Assembly (NCBI GenBank): GCA_014529385.2
Contig: CM043960.1
Coordinates: forward strand, 71,744,910-71,808,909
Direction: 5' to 3'
Length of the DNA stretch: 64,000 bases
Origin: Adiantum capillus-veneris
Taxonomy: Eukaryota; Streptophyta; Polypodiopsida; Polypodiales; Pteridaceae
Shown here: one piece after another, positions 23,139 to 36,087 of the stretch
Position numbering within the stretch: the stretch's first letter is position 1
How the letters are laid out: each line of letters begins with the position of its first letter
Program-made: the position numbers and the translations under genes
The notes under the pieces: generated by a model
Seen by the model: the letters and a program-made list of their open reading frames with translations, nothing else
Database searches by the model: none
Told to the model about the DNA's origin: nothing

Positions 23139-23420
23139 TGTTACCATATACAAGTGGTAGTGATGTGTGTGAGCACATTTAGGAGCATCGCGGCATTTTT
23201 TGTCTCACTAGGAGGATTTTCACCCCATGCATTGTATATACGCCCGTCACTCTAGGGCTATATTATCTTTCCATTGCCTAAAGGAATTCTACTCTCTGTT
23301 GTGTAGCCTTGAGCTTCCATTGTCTTCTCCAAGCTGTGGGTGTTTCCCTGCAACCCTAAATCCAACACACACCTAAACATGCATGGAGGCTCTGGATCTT
23401 TCGTTGGTGCCCTTGTAGAG
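23139..23420 (+). mobile_element. Start of the copia 3' LTR
   Basis: Begins TGTTACCATATACAAG after the polypurine tract. A second copy is not in the window, so the right boundary is unknown; the end given is only a minimum estimate. The downstream TGCAACCCTAAATCCAACAC section fits transcribed LTR sequence. Confidence 0.5.
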
Positions 23421-24323
<903 letters not shown>

Positions 24324-25105
24324 CTTCCCCCTTGGAGAAGCGTTTTTGTCCTTGAAAACAAAAGTGGTGATATCTTTACAAGAACACTAATTTTTTCTAT
24401 AGTGGCATCTTTCCTAGATCCAATTTTTCGCTTGACCAAAATACGGTTTAGTAGGAGGCTCAATGAAATCAACAAGAACATCTTGGTTTTCTACATTGTT
24501 CTAGCATGTTGTATAATCGGCCAACCTAGCGTATAGAATCCATTTAGAACTCATTTGAGTATACTAAATGAGTTTTTATAACTAAGATGTATTTTAAAGA
24601 ATACCTCTTCTCACTTTCCATGAAAGTAACTAGCTAACATAACTCAGTAGCAAATGATAAGTCCTTGACTTGTTATCATTCTTCATTGGTAGACAACCTC
24701 ACCTCATAACTGGTGTTCAAGGTTGATAAGCTGACTTGAGAGTAAACTTAGTTGCAAACATGCATTGCCTGATGGTAAGCAAACTCCAACTAGAGAGATA
24801 TCATTTCCAATTGAATTTCTTGGTACTAATATATGCTCTTAGCATATCCTTCAACACAAGATCTACACTTGTAGTCGGTCTATCCTCTCTGGATGATTGA
24901 AATACTGATATGTGTATCTCCATCGTTTACAGACATACGTAAAAAATGATTGGTAAACAGGGATCATAATTTCTTGCAATAGTGCTGATTAATCAACAAT
25001 GTTAAGAACAACCATCTTGGTTAACTTTTGTGAGTTGTCTACAAGTACCCAAACCAAGCCATGACCTCTATTTGTGACTGATAGATCTACAACTAATCTC
25101 ATAAA
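24324..25105 (-). pseudogene. Chromovirus integrase core and chromodomain, decayed
   Basis: Reading left: VDLSVTNRGHGLVWVLVDNS then KLTKMVV (about 25100-24990) matches the first catalytic Asp region of chromovirus integrases. LVLKDMLRAYISTKKFNW (about 24860-24800) and MFATKFTLKSAYQP match the post-core helix. Next, RILVKRKIGSRKDATIEKIS and LLFSRTKTLLQGGSDVM (24440-24320) match the chromodomain and the pol end. In functional chromodomains the KRKIGS and ATIE positions are K-W-K-G and A-T-W-E, so the aromatic residues are lost. Stops and frame changes separate the pieces. A CCHC-like segment near 25330-25230 may be the integrase zinc finger. Confidence 0.65.
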
Positions 25106-25399
25106 GATAGTGCACATAGAGTGCAAAATACTTTAGAAACTAGTAATGTCATGAATGTGCATGCCACTCCAAATCATCATTTGCTAAACAGTAGGGCCCA
25201 TAACACCTAGTGTGCATGCATGTAGCACAAAAATATTTGAACATACATATGCATAACAATTCTTTCAAATGCTTATGGCTAATGTTATGCTCACGGATCA
25301 TGGGAAAAGAACTAAATACTATTCACGTGAAAACCATGCCAACATATTTGGACCATAATAGAATGGGAAAATCCATCACATCTAGGTACTAAATGAACT

Positions 25400-26450
25400 A
25401 GTTCATTAAGAGAACGTAACTTTTGTACTTGTATAAGCAACCATTTGTTAAAGTTGTTTAACAAGAGTTGTAAACTTAACAAGTCTTACGAAGTATCCAA
25501 CAATTTTTGGCCACTGAAATTGTTTCTAATACTATGTGCTCAAAATGGTCTAAAAATCGGATTCAATGACAAGCACCTAGGGACTTGGTCATGACACATT
25601 ATTGAAATAATTGGCACCAAAGTCAGTCCCAAAGAATTATATTCTCCACATGTGGAATATGTCTCAGATAAAAATGTCCAAAAGAAGAATATCCTTTAAG
25701 TACGAGATGTACTTGTGTATGGAGACAATTGTAAGCAATCTACGACGTGAGTGAGAGGGACCCTCGTTATTCTTACTCCACACTGGATAAACTAAACTCC
25801 TTGAGTTCGTAGACCATGTTGATCCTCTTGTGACAACATGTGTCAAACAAAACACTACATGCAGGTCCAAAATTGCATAATATGAAATGTGTTGCGGACA
25901 CTACAACCCAAAATACTTCGCTCCTACATGATGTTGTCATATCTCTAAAGAGAAAAATGGATGAAAGCATTTAAGCTAAGACATCCTACTTAGCAAGCAA
26001 AGAATATTCAAAAATGGAATGGAACCAAATTATATGCATATCTAGAGTTTAAACATAGCGTTCACTTACCTATAGTCAAATGCACATGACCAAATCTCCC
26101 ACCTGAAAAGGCCTAGCAACACTAATTGAAAGATTAGTGAAAATCAAGTAGTATTGTATTGGTAACCCTGGGTGTTCCCTTTGCAATCCAACCCCCTTGG
26201 TTAAAATTGAGGATGTCAAATCCCTTGGTTAGACTCTGTATAAAAATTGCTCGAACTAGCAGCCAACAGTGACCAACACAGTCTACTACATCTAATAGTG
26301 ATTGAAATTAGCTTGGGAATTTTACTTGTCAACTATCCCTTGGTACATTGCATCTCAAAATATAATATCTAACTTTACCAAATGATTTTCTCATATTAAA
26401 TTGATCACTTAATATGGGAAGATAAAAGAGGAACAAGAGTTAGGATATAG
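25400..26450. other. Probable further chromovirus debris, no clear gene
   Basis: Minus-strand frames at 25970-25664 vaguely resemble integrase (VVVSATHFILCNFGPAC), but the match is too weak to annotate separately. Nothing else is seen. Confidence 0.25.
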
Positions 26451-26454
26451 ATAT

Positions 26455-26654
26455 GTGCTTCTAGAACTATCTCAACAGGGGACCAAAAGGAGAAATGGTT
26501 GCATTTCAATAGGGGTCCAAAAGGAGACAGTCTACCAAAGAGCAATGTGCATTAAGTGCTCCTAGATTTACCTTAGCAAGGGACCAAGAGGAGAGATGGT
26601 TACATCTCAATAGGGGTCCAAAAGATGATAGTCTATCAAAGAGCAACATGCATC
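26455..26654 (+). repeat. 100-bp tandem duplication
   Basis: Copies at 26455-26554 and 26555-26654 share CTAGA, GGGACCAAAAGGAGA, CAATAGGGGTCCAAAAG and CAAAGAGCAA in order. Within each copy the GGGACCAAAAGG and GGGGTCCAAAAGG boxes repeat again. Confidence 0.85.
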
Positions 26655-26857
26655 TAATGGAGCTTAAAAGACCTTAGGGTTAGATTCATTAAAGACCTCC
26701 AAAAGTTAGTGGTAAAAAGTTATTTGACCTTAGGCAAGCTAGCGCTGACCTTGAGGTGGGAATCCTACCCAAGCATGAGGTGCTTGTCGGCGTGCTAAAG
26801 TGCTTAAAGTGTTTGTGGGAAACTTGCCCAAAGCTTGAGGTGATTTTTATGCGTAAA

Positions 26858-26999
26858 TGACTAAGGTTCTTGAAGTGTTCAATTCAAAGATAAACTCTCA
26901 AGAGGCATAAATGGTTTTCATGCTTAATTGACTAAGTGCTTGAAGTGTTCAATTCAAACCAAATAACTTAAGAATCATAAAAGACACATGTCAAAATCC
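26858..26999 (+). repeat. 71-bp tandem duplication
   Basis: TGACTAAG followed by CTTGAAGTGTTCAATTCAAA occurs at 26858 and again at 26929, with diverged sequence between. Confidence 0.75.
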
Positions 27000-27148
27000 T
27001 CCTCATGTGGCCCTCATGATGTGCTTGAATCCTATTGGATAGGCTTTAAAAGGATCCAATGAGAATTTAGATGCATAAAAATAAATAATTAGGTTCTTTC
27101 GCTCAAAGAGGAAAAAGAGGACACATGTCCAAATGATATAATTAAATC

Positions 27149-27150
<2 letters not shown>

Positions 27151-27187
<37 letters not shown>
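27151..27187 (+). repeat. (GA)n microsatellite
   Basis: Perfect GA run, followed at 27220-27240 by a short (CA)n and (CT)n pair. Confidence 0.95.
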
Positions 27188-27189
<2 letters not shown>

Positions 27190-27190
<1 letters not shown>

Positions 27191-29919
27191 CAAGCATGAG
27201 AGGGGGTATACTCTTCCACACACACACATACACACTCTCTCTCATTGTATGGAGTGCAAAGTGCAAGAGCTCCATCTCCTTCTCCAAGCTTGTTGAGAAG
27301 TTGAGAGCCTACACCAACAATCTTGGCTATGGAATGCAAATCCAACCAAGAGCCATGCTTTAATGCGTAAGCTTGTCATCTTCTTCATCTTCATTACTAT
27401 GCTATTATGCTATGCTAAGTAAGAAGAGTAATGATAAGTGAGGAACTATTTATCTCTCCTATGGATGATTCTTCTTCCTCTTCCCTACCCTCATTCCCCA
27501 CTAGCTCTCTCCACCTTCGAAGGTGTTTGAGGCCTTGGGACTGAGGCTTGTGATAGTTAATGCTTTTTGCAAAGTTTATGTTATGCTCGTGATGTATGAA
27601 GCTTTCCATCTTCATAGCATCACCAAGGTCACAAGGAACACAAAGATTGTATTGTACCAAGTCTCCCTTGATGGGCGAATTTATAATACAAACACCTTTT
27701 GGAGGGGGATCGGCTCCAAGTAAATCCGGTCCTCAACTATTGTCATGTTCTCTAATACTCTCTGCCTTGCAAAAGTATTGTTAATGCCGATTTAATTAGT
27801 TACTATGTTTATATTGCTACAATCAATTAAGTTCACCCTCTATGTTCTCAAAGTAATCTCACAAAAATGCTCACTCTAATTCTCTTAATTCCATAATTCT
27901 CATAGTTCATAGGCCAATTCCATTACACATTGCATACTTCTTTCCTTAAAAGTACATCTATAATGAGACCAAACTACGATCATCAACACATATGGAGTGA
28001 TTATATATTATCTAGGTCATACCCCTAAAAATTACCACTCCTATAGACATAATCAATGCTAGAAGTAAGCAACAACTCTTCTCAAGTAGGAATCTTATTC
28101 ACAGCTGGATCTCAAAATAATCTTATCTAGTCACGAATATGAGATAATGATTCCTAACACCCAATAGAAAGTAGTCATACTAGATTTTCTTTGGTTTGTA
28201 ACAAGAGATTACCTACTTGAAGGCTCTCTTAGTGTATTCATGTAGTTCCATGAATTATTTGCATGATAACAAGGCCATGCCTACTTGCTACCCATAAAAA
28301 GCATCATCTGTATTGCTAGCACCTTGTGCACAAAAAATTCTATTGTTGTAATCATATACAACGATCACAATCAATTATACTAGTCTCAACTCTTTCTAAA
28401 CATATTAGCTCATGTTATAGGAGAAGCATAAACTATGCGTTAGTGGAATGAATCCAAATAATGGCACGCCATGCATGGATTATAGAAAATAGTGTGATAA
28501 GCCCTTGGCTTCAATGATGGTCTTCACAATATGTGCATATGCCATTTATACCTTGCACAATGTGCACTGGCATGGATACATCATAGTTGGTCATTGCAAA
28601 CCATAACTGTGAGCTTTTATCCTCTTATTACCAAACTTGTGTGCCATTATACTTGATCCTAAGTCAATGAATAATATTGTGGCAAGTAATAGAAGCCTTG
28701 CTTTGCAGTAAATTTATCAAAGCACTTTGCTTTGAATAACAAAGGAATTCTTTTTAAATGAAATGTTAAATACAAAAATACAAATAGAACTTGCAACTCT
28801 CTAATCTTATCGCCACCCTGAGAAGAATTTCCTTCGTTTGGAGCTGACTTGTAGCCATATATGGTGAGAAAATTTGAGCTTTTGGTGAATGTATTGTGCA
28901 TGCCCTCATGTCTTGGTTCATATCGACCTCCAAAAAGTAGGTAGACATTCTACCAAAGTTTTTCCAAGTTTGTATGCTACCAGCATATTCCAAACTGTGG
29001 AAACATCTAGGCAACATGCCCTAAAGTGAAGCCTTGCTTCACATAAATTCATCTAGGAGATGAGAAGAATGGATCATGAGTGCTCATAGCTAACATGTGC
29101 TCATGTCAAAGCAGAAGAGAATCAACATTGTCAATCTTGCATAGAGAAACGGCCTTGCCAAATCATGCAACTTATTGAGAATTATGAGATTACCCAATAT
29201 CACAAGAGATAGCTCTTGAAGGTTAGCTATCAAATGCCATCTAACTACCGACTTTGCTTGATTGAAGCAACATTTATTGGTCGATATGGCAGTGTACAAA
29301 TCTTGGAAGATGGAATAAATTCAAAATTGAAACTGAAATTAATGGTACTTACCAATTTTTGTAGCCACCGTCTCCAACATCAGAAGTCGGAGCATCATGT
29401 GGCATGATTGTGCTTTCAATGTACTTCATGTACTTATTATGACTGCACTCTGGCAAGTTGTACTTTCTTTGGAGTAACCATGCACTCAATGCATATATAT
29501 AGATATGGAGCCGTGCTCCTAGAAGCCTCGCCTAACCGCATTGAGTTTGGAAAACTTGCATAGGAGCCATGTACTAGAAAATCCAAAACTCTAACTAGAA
29601 GAAAGATACATGTTGGCTTTGTGAATATCAATAAATGGTCGGCCTTGCCAAATAAGCCTGCCTTACAAGTCACAGGCCATGCTTGACTTGCCTTTAATGC
29701 TAGGAAACTTTTCCTTGGTTCAGGTAGAAACCCTTGTATTATGCATTATCCTTGTTGGAGCCATGCTACTTTGTTAGAACATGACTGATGTAAAGCCTTG
29801 CTATAATCATCAAGTGCGGCATACTGTTGTAAAAGAAAACTAGAGATGAAGCTAAACAAAAAGAGACTTGCTTACCCACAACCATGTCGACTGATTGGGT
29901 TTGTTTTTCACTAGTCAAT
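27190..29919. other. Long stretch without a recognisable gene
   Basis: AT-rich DNA. Open frames are short, overlap on both strands and show no domain. It is the left flank of the giant gypsy element. I see nothing to annotate apart from the tract at 27151-27240. Confidence 0.4.
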
Positions 29920-30817
29920 TGTTAGAAGCAAGCTAACCCATGTAACAGTTTTCAAGAGTTTTATTGTAAAAAAACTTATTCTTTTGATAGACCGGGAATA
30001 TTGTAACTCAAATTTCTTAGGTGGATATTGTACTCAATGAACCGGGGCTATAAACTTCTAGATTGTATCAACTTATCCTTAGTTATAGCTCCCATATTAT
30101 TAGTTTTTGACCAAAGAAACCTTGGCTAAGCTATAAAAGCCAATTTTTGTAAGTTATTTTTAAGTTTTGGATAATAGAAACACAGCATGAGCTAACGGCG
30201 CTCACTTCTCTCCTTCTCGTGCTTCCTATTTTCTTCCCAATTGTCACATTGCAGTGCTGTCTGTTGCGTTGCAACCGCAAGTAGGAGCTCTACTCATTGA
30301 CGTAAACATATCATGGTAAACCGTAGCTTTTGGCGTCGCTGAACCCATGGCCTAATTTCATCATAAGTAGGAGTTTAAGCTAGGAAATCCCAAAGTAAGC
30401 ATAGGCAGGGTATTGGGACATCATTGTTAAGCATTTAGATGTATTCGGGGTCAAAAATGACTAGGTCAAAAACTCATTGTTGTTAATAATCATGATTTTT
30501 GCACTTCATCAAGAGTGAGATTTGAGACCATAAACCTGTGTGTTTAAGTTTTATATACTTGTCCTAGAAGTTTAATAACATTCGGAGTCGTTTGATGCTG
30601 TAACGGTCATGTTTTGTTTGCCAATTAGCGATTAGCTTTTGCTGACTTAGGTCATTTGAGTGTAGCTTGTGTTAGATGTGAGTTGTCTATTGTTTTCCAA
30701 TAGATTGACACCCTCTTGTAGCCTCTATGCACTAGTCGATTCATCTTCGTCCCATGGATTGACAATTATGTTCGTGGTTCTCACTATGTCTACAATAAGA
30801 TAGAAACCCATCCCACA
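29920..30817 (+). mobile_element. 5' LTR of the giant gypsy element
   Basis: Starts TGTTAGAAGCAAGC and ends ATCCCACA, two bases before the primer-binding site. It matches 52274-53148 over its whole length with scattered substitutions. It has an extra stretch of about 30 bases near 30275-30303 that the 3' copy lacks. It contains TTAATAATCATGATTTTTGC, a relative of the palindromes in the element's noncoding regions. Confidence 0.88.
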
Positions 30818-30819
30818 TT

Positions 30820-30837
30820 TGACGCCGTTGCCGGGGA
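30820..30837 (+). promoter_or_regulatory. Primer-binding site, tRNA-Asp type
   Basis: TGACGCCGTTGCCGGGGA is complementary, with one mismatch (A for G at position 3), to the 3' end of plant tRNA-Asp as used by Athila-type elements. It lies two bases after the LTR end. Confidence 0.8.
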
Positions 30838-31284
30838 CAAATAGACATAAACTAGGAAAACAAGAGCATCTTGTGTAGTTGTCCTTTAACTTCCTCTAGG
30901 ATCACCTAGAGTTAAAACTTTATCTTTAAAACCACATAGCTTAAGACTGTCGTCTTTTGTTGTGTAGAGGTAGCTTGGAAGTATATTGTACTTGGTAAGT
31001 ACCTTGTAGGATTGTAGGATTAAATTAGGATTTTGAGAATGATTGATGGACAAGACAAGTCTTGAGATTAAAGCTCAAAAAATGATAAAAAACAAGAAAA
31101 CAAGTGTTTGTGGACACTTTCCACAACCCAATTACAGAAGAACCTAGGAGTAGGGTAAGTAGAATCCGAGGTGGGATCTCAAATCATTGTTCACTCCAAA
31201 AGAATCAATTGTGAGTTTTTAATGTGAATTTGCAAAATTTCAAGTCTACGACTTGAAACAACAACAAAAGACCATTGAATCAAC
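30838..31284 (+). other. Untranslated leader of the gypsy element, first part
   Basis: No coding frame. The first 70 bases (to 30908) are repeated after the 3' LTR (53169-53240). The leader resumes at 38758 after the CACTA insertion. Confidence 0.6.
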
Positions 31285-31309
31285 TAGCACTACAAGAGGT
31301 TGTGTGCTC

Positions 31310-31530
31310 TTGTGACGCTTTTAGCGACGGAAATACGTTGGGTTTTTATAACCCCCGGCGTCGCTACCATCGTCGATACGGGGGCGTCGCTATAAGCGTC
31401 GCTATGACAGTCGCTATATGCATCGCTATAAACGTCGCTATATAGCGACGCCTATAGCGACGCTGCAAAGCCATCTATAGTGACGCTTATAGCGACGCTG
31501 CAGAGCTTTATATAGCGACGTTCATAGCGA
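31310..31530. repeat. Left subterminal repeats of the CACTA element
   Basis: At least ten copies of GCGACG or CGTCGCT-type motifs in both orientations, many as TATAGCGACGC. They match the cluster at 38615-38735. In En/Spm such repeats bind the accessory DNA-binding protein. Confidence 0.85.
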
Positions 31531-31550
31531 TGCCCGAGAGGAAAATTTTT

Positions 31551-31600
31551 TGGTGGCAGGGCATTCAATTTGGTGGCAGGGCATTGAATGCCCTGCCACC
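31551..31600. repeat. Direct repeat plus perfect hairpin
   Basis: TGGTGGCAGGGCATTCAATT (31551-31570) is followed by GGTGGCAGGGCATT, one central G, then AATGCCCTGCCACC (31572-31600), a perfect 14-bp inverted repeat. It lies past the stop of the accessory gene and could act as a transcript end or a small-RNA source. Confidence 0.85.
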
Positions 31601-31968
31601 CATCAACCATATTGAATGTTTCATTAATTGATTCACCTTTGAAAAAAAGTGCAAAGGTAGATATAGACCCAAAATAGTCACCCACAAGACAATATAACCA
31701 TTAACTCCATCATCCATAGTATGTATTGTTTGTAAAATAAAGATACAAAACTGACAAGCGTGAATTGATGAAAGTAAATCAATGACAAGTGTACACATAG
31801 GCAAAATCACTTGATTGTTAAACTTTGCAAATGTAATAGTTACAAACCATTGTCATTATTTAAAAACTATACACTGTTTTCAAAAAGACGTATAAAAGTT
31901 GTCTCATGATACATAAGCTATGACAAAAAGAAACTAATGCTATCTATCTATGGCTAAACTGACGTCGT

Positions 31969-33302
31969 CTAATCAGACGTGTCATCGCATTCAAGCGGCA
32001 TATCTGTTGGATTCTGCAAAAAAAAAAAAAAACAATAAGACAACTTTTTGTAAGTATAAACATATAGCGACGTTTATAAAACAATACAACAAATAGAAAA
32101 GAATAAACCCTAATACTAACCATGCCGCTGCGAGAACTCAGAATGTCCAAAAGGGCGTTTAAGCCCTTCCTGCTTGTGTACTCACGCTCGTATGGTGTGG
32201 GATCACGTCTTGTCATCGACCACTGTCAAAACATACAAAGAATCCATTATGTTAGAATTTAAAAACCCATTAACCCTAAACTATCAAACATAGAGAGCAA
32301 TGCGAAAACACTTACAAAATCGGCTTCAAATGATGCCCACCCGCCGCTCCCCAAGTGGTGCGAGCTCCTTGCCTCTACTCGCACTCTGGCTGCCTCCTTG
32401 TGTTGCTTCCACTTGTCGGGATTCTCGCGCGCTGCTTTCTTCGCATTCTTCCAATCTTCTTTGGCCAACCAATCTGGTCTATTACACCCATGCTTGATTG
32501 CTTTTTTCACTTCAGAACGCTTGTGCTTGCAGTATTCGCGCATTCGAACCTTCATCATGTCTTCATTGAAGCGGTCATCTGGTGTTGGAATGGGAAACTC
32601 GTCATGAAGCATGCTGATGACTCTCTTTTTTAAATCATTTGGTACTTCACTCCAGGTGTTTAGTATGTAGTGTCTAAACACCTGAGAGCAAAGACCGTGC
32701 ATGCGCGAAATCGACTGCTTGCCTTCATCATCCAAGATGATGCCGCCGCTGAAGTTGACGGAGTAAGTCAAGCCCTCTCACCGCTGACGCGTGAACCTGG
32801 GTGTCCCCGCAGGGGTCTCTAGCGGCATGTCGACGGGGGTACGGATGTCAGGTGTCCCCACTGGAGTCTGAGTCTCAAAGCGAGGAGTGTCCACTGGAGT
32901 GACTCCTGGAGGAGTAGCTAGTGGTGTGTAGCTCCTAGGAACAACAGCCAGCCGCGCAAAACCTGGTGTCAATGGCGATGCCGTGGCTGGTGTCGGGACG
33001 GGCAAAGAAGGAGAGGGTAAAGAGCCTCGTCGAACACGAGGCGGTGTCGAGGCATCGACGACGGCATCCCCACAACAACCGCCACTGCCACCACTAGAGC
33101 ACCGGTGCCTAGACGAGTGTGAAGATCTTCTCGTCAACACCGAAGCTTCAGAGAACACTGAATGCTCCGAAACAGAGGGAGATGTGGATGGAGTAGGAAC
33201 GCGTGATGGTGCGCCAGAGCGATGACGCTCCACGTACCACTGTCTCTGCTGGGGTGACAAAGAAGAAAGAAACTCCTCATCATCCATACCTGTAGTAAAC
33301 AC
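31969..33302 (-). CDS. En/Spm accessory protein (plant Ptta/En/Spm transposase family), one in-frame stop
   Basis: Three exons fit well. Exon 1 runs from the ATG at 33287 (MDDEEFLSSLSPQQRQW; an upstream alternative is 33302) to a GTAAGT donor (exon end 32316). Exon 2 is 32222-32121, 34 codons (SMTRRDPTPYEREYTSRKG). Exon 3 is 32013-31969, ending in CDDTSD and TAG after a T15 GCAG acceptor. The N-terminus is a Ser/Thr/Pro linker with repeated T-P-x-x-T-P units. The C-terminal domain has WSEVPNDLKKRVISMLHDEF, KHGCNRPDWLAKEDWKNAKK and SSHHLGSGGWASFEADF, the signature of the plant En/Spm-type transposase family (Pfam Transposase_24-like). It probably binds element ends. A TGA at 32780-32778 (likely from CGA) interrupts exon 1; otherwise the gene is intact. 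Confidence 0.82.
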
Positions 33303-33353
33303 ACGAACATTTAAACTTAATATTGAATGAATGGAGTAGAAAACATGGACAAG

Positions 33354-33369
<16 letters not shown>

Positions 33370-33421
<52 letters not shown>

Positions 33422-33615
33422 GAGGAGGAGGTGCTCGTCGTCCTTGCTTGTGAGAACATACCTAGAGCATACGTACCTAGAGTGGACGCAAAGACCATTA
33501 AATACAATGATGCATATAAATACAATGACACAATGACGCAATGATGTGTTCTTCTTCTATTCAACTTGAGTGATAGAAGAGGCAAGTCGATAACTCCGAA
33601 TTTTCAATCGAGAGA

Positions 33616-33694
<79 letters not shown>
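33370..33694 (+). repeat. Two (GA)n microsatellites inside the CACTA element
   Basis: GATA units at 33354-33370 lead into GA at 33370-33418 with a GGA tail. A second GA tract lies at 33610-33694 with one ACAG interruption. Both lie in the region between the accessory gene and the transposase gene. Confidence 0.93.
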
Positions 33695-33696
<2 letters not shown>

Positions 33697-33870
33697 CACA
33701 CAATCAAATCTTGCAATCGAAAAACCAGGTGGTGGAGCTGCATGTGGCCATGGATTGCCCAGGATGTGAGCGCAAAATCAGAAGAGCGTTATACAACATG
33801 GAAGGTACTTAGAGAACCAGAGTTTTTAAAAAACGGAGCAAAAGATTGTTCAAATACAATATTTATGGCT

Positions 33871-35978
33871 TTAAGAGATCTCTCTCTCATCCTCGCATAG
33901 CTCAACATAACTTCCTATATCTATATAGAGCTCTCCGTTTAAACATATGTCCTCCGTTTCATTTTGTAGATCCTCTGCATGCACCCCATAGAGAGTAGCA
34001 GCTTGATGTTCGTTTGGCACCACCTCAACGGCTTCCGACTGAGCATCTTCTCCGATCTCCTCCATTGATGCCACTGTGATTGGCACATGGTAGCCTTCAT
34101 GCATCCGTGCACTACGAGGGCTACCTCTATGACGTACCACCCGTTTGATGCATACTTTGTAGGATGAAATATCACCTGCCACAGCCACATAACTTACATG
34201 AGAGCTTCCAAGCACATAAATTCTAAAATGAGATGTTAACTATTTATATACTTACTTGTTCCCAATGCTCGGGTAGTACGAAAGTGTCTCTTAGGTCAGT
34301 CCATTTCTTAGTTGAATCCACCTCAAGAAAAACAGACTCTCCTCTACGCACAGTAGCGTTGCGACCCTCCATGATTATCTTGAACCATTGCACGTCGAAC
34401 AAGTCGACAAAAAACCTCTATAATCGATCCTCAAAATCTCTTGTAGCGTGTCGAAGTAAGTGAGTTCCGCCACCACAGGATCTGCATCAGAGGACCATGT
34501 CGACTAGACTTTTCAAAATTTTCCATGCTTCCAGAATCTTGAGTAAAACGGTTTTTGTCGATCCGTTCCACCCTAAAATGTCGACCTTTACACCATGTTG
34601 CTGTGTATGACTATATTATAACCAACAAAGATTATGAGTGGCCATTCAAACATCTAGAAAGTCACTAGTCATACATTTGCAAACTTACCTTGGTCGCGCA
34701 ACCCCGAGAGTACTCCCACTCTTCCTCAGTCACTTCTTCACCGCACTGTTGTGCGCTTTTCAATTGGTTGTGCAACCATCTTAAGCTCATGAATGTTGGT
34801 AGGCTCTCCAGACCTGTCGAATAGTGCATCGGTGGTCATCTTCCTCGTCTCCACTCGATTCGTGCCCTTTGTTGCTCTTGCTTTGCATCCTCATATTGTG
34901 AAATCCACTTTTGCATCACTAGATTGTGAAGCATGCAAAATCGGTTGATTTTAGCCTCTAGATCTTCCGTCATCTTCTTTTCAACACCGAGATTGCACAT
35001 GACAATCCCAGATATGCGCTCATCATCTATGGTTTGCCATAGCGTGTCCCGGGCTTTATCAAATCCGTCTAGCCACTCTCCAATGTACACTAGGGACTCT
35101 AATACCAGCCAACCTTCTGCCATACTACCCTCCGGACGTGCCTTCTGACGCACATATCCCTTGAGCGTTTTCATGAAACATTCTAAAAGGAACATCCATC
35201 TAGAATGTATTGTGCCAGATATTTCCACCTCATCAACTATGTGAACAAGAAGATGCACCTGAATGGCTAGCATGGTAGTAGGAAAATGTTTCTCAAACAT
35301 GCACACAACCTCCGCAGCGTTTAATTTGGCGAATGGTATGGAGTCTAGGTTGATCTCCTTTTGTGAGATCCATTGCACCAACTTCGCAAGTTTGTAGATT
35401 GTGTTACGGACGTCAAGAGACAAACATCCCTCAATGGCGTGTCGGCTTCACTTTTCATATCATCATAGATGTGAATCCATGATCGTCTCAATCATTTCAT
35501 CAATCTCGGGCTCAAACATTTCCTCATTGGGAATGTGGTCTGCATGATCATCCCCCGAGATTTCAAAGGCTATATCTTGTGACCTCACATATGCTGCTTG
35601 ACCAAAGTGCATTTCATTAATCTCGAGCTCAAACATTTCCTCGTTGGGAATGTGGTCTGCATGATCATCCCCCGAGATTTCAAAGGCTATATCTTGTGAC
35701 CTCACATATGCTGCTTGACCAAAGCGCCTGCGAACATGTCTATTGGGTTGCAAGATTGCTGTCTGTTGGTCAGCGTCAGAGTCCGACGAGTTATAATTGG
35801 CAATAACTCGATCTATAATAGATGGATAGAACTCGCCAAATTCGCGAACGTGCTACAAAGAAACGCGTCTTGTCCATCACACAGCATGCTTGCATTGATT
35901 ACAAGGACATAAGATCCTCGTTGACGGCCCCACATCCTCATTTCGGTTGGACGGCCCCACATCCTCGTCACTACTCAT
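33871..35978 (-). pseudogene. TNP2-type CACTA transposase gene lacking its catalytic core
   Basis: Reading left from the ATG at 35978, a transposase-associated N-terminus contains ILCPCNQCKHAV and EFGEFYPSIIDRVIANYNSS, with a TGA and a TAG. A 39-residue duplicated unit (35726-35493) follows. The expected TNP2 core (Transposase_21, with its catalytic acidic residues) is absent. The sequence jumps near 35460 to LSLDVRNTIYKLAKLVQWIS and a DUF4218 domain (HSRWMFLLECFMKTLKGYVR, QKARPEGSMAEGWLV; 35423-34836). After introns, a DUF4216-like part follows (FVDLFDVQWFKIIMEGR, WTDLRDTFVLPEHWEQ; about 34420-34255). It is joined through GTAAGT and TGGCAG splice sites to 34174 and beyond. The domain order is that of TNP2 proteins, so this is an internally deleted copy. 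Confidence 0.82.
35493..35726 (-). repeat. 117-bp in-frame tandem duplication
   Basis: Copies at 35493-35609 and 35610-35726 encode FGQAAYVRSQDIAFEISGDD and then 19 more residues, almost identically. The period equals 39 codons, so the frame is kept. Confidence 0.92.
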
Positions 35979-36042
35979 AATGAGGGCAAAAATCTTATAA
36001 CCTGGACAACAAATTTAATCTTCTATTAGCATTCTTCGTCTT

Positions 36043-36045
<3 letters not shown>

Positions 36046-36087
<42 letters not shown>

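Noticed and set aside
25664-25970. Integrase core of the chromovirus at this place
   Set aside because: Resemblance is limited to a few residues. Clearer integrase pieces lie at 24750-25105, so this was left as possible debris.
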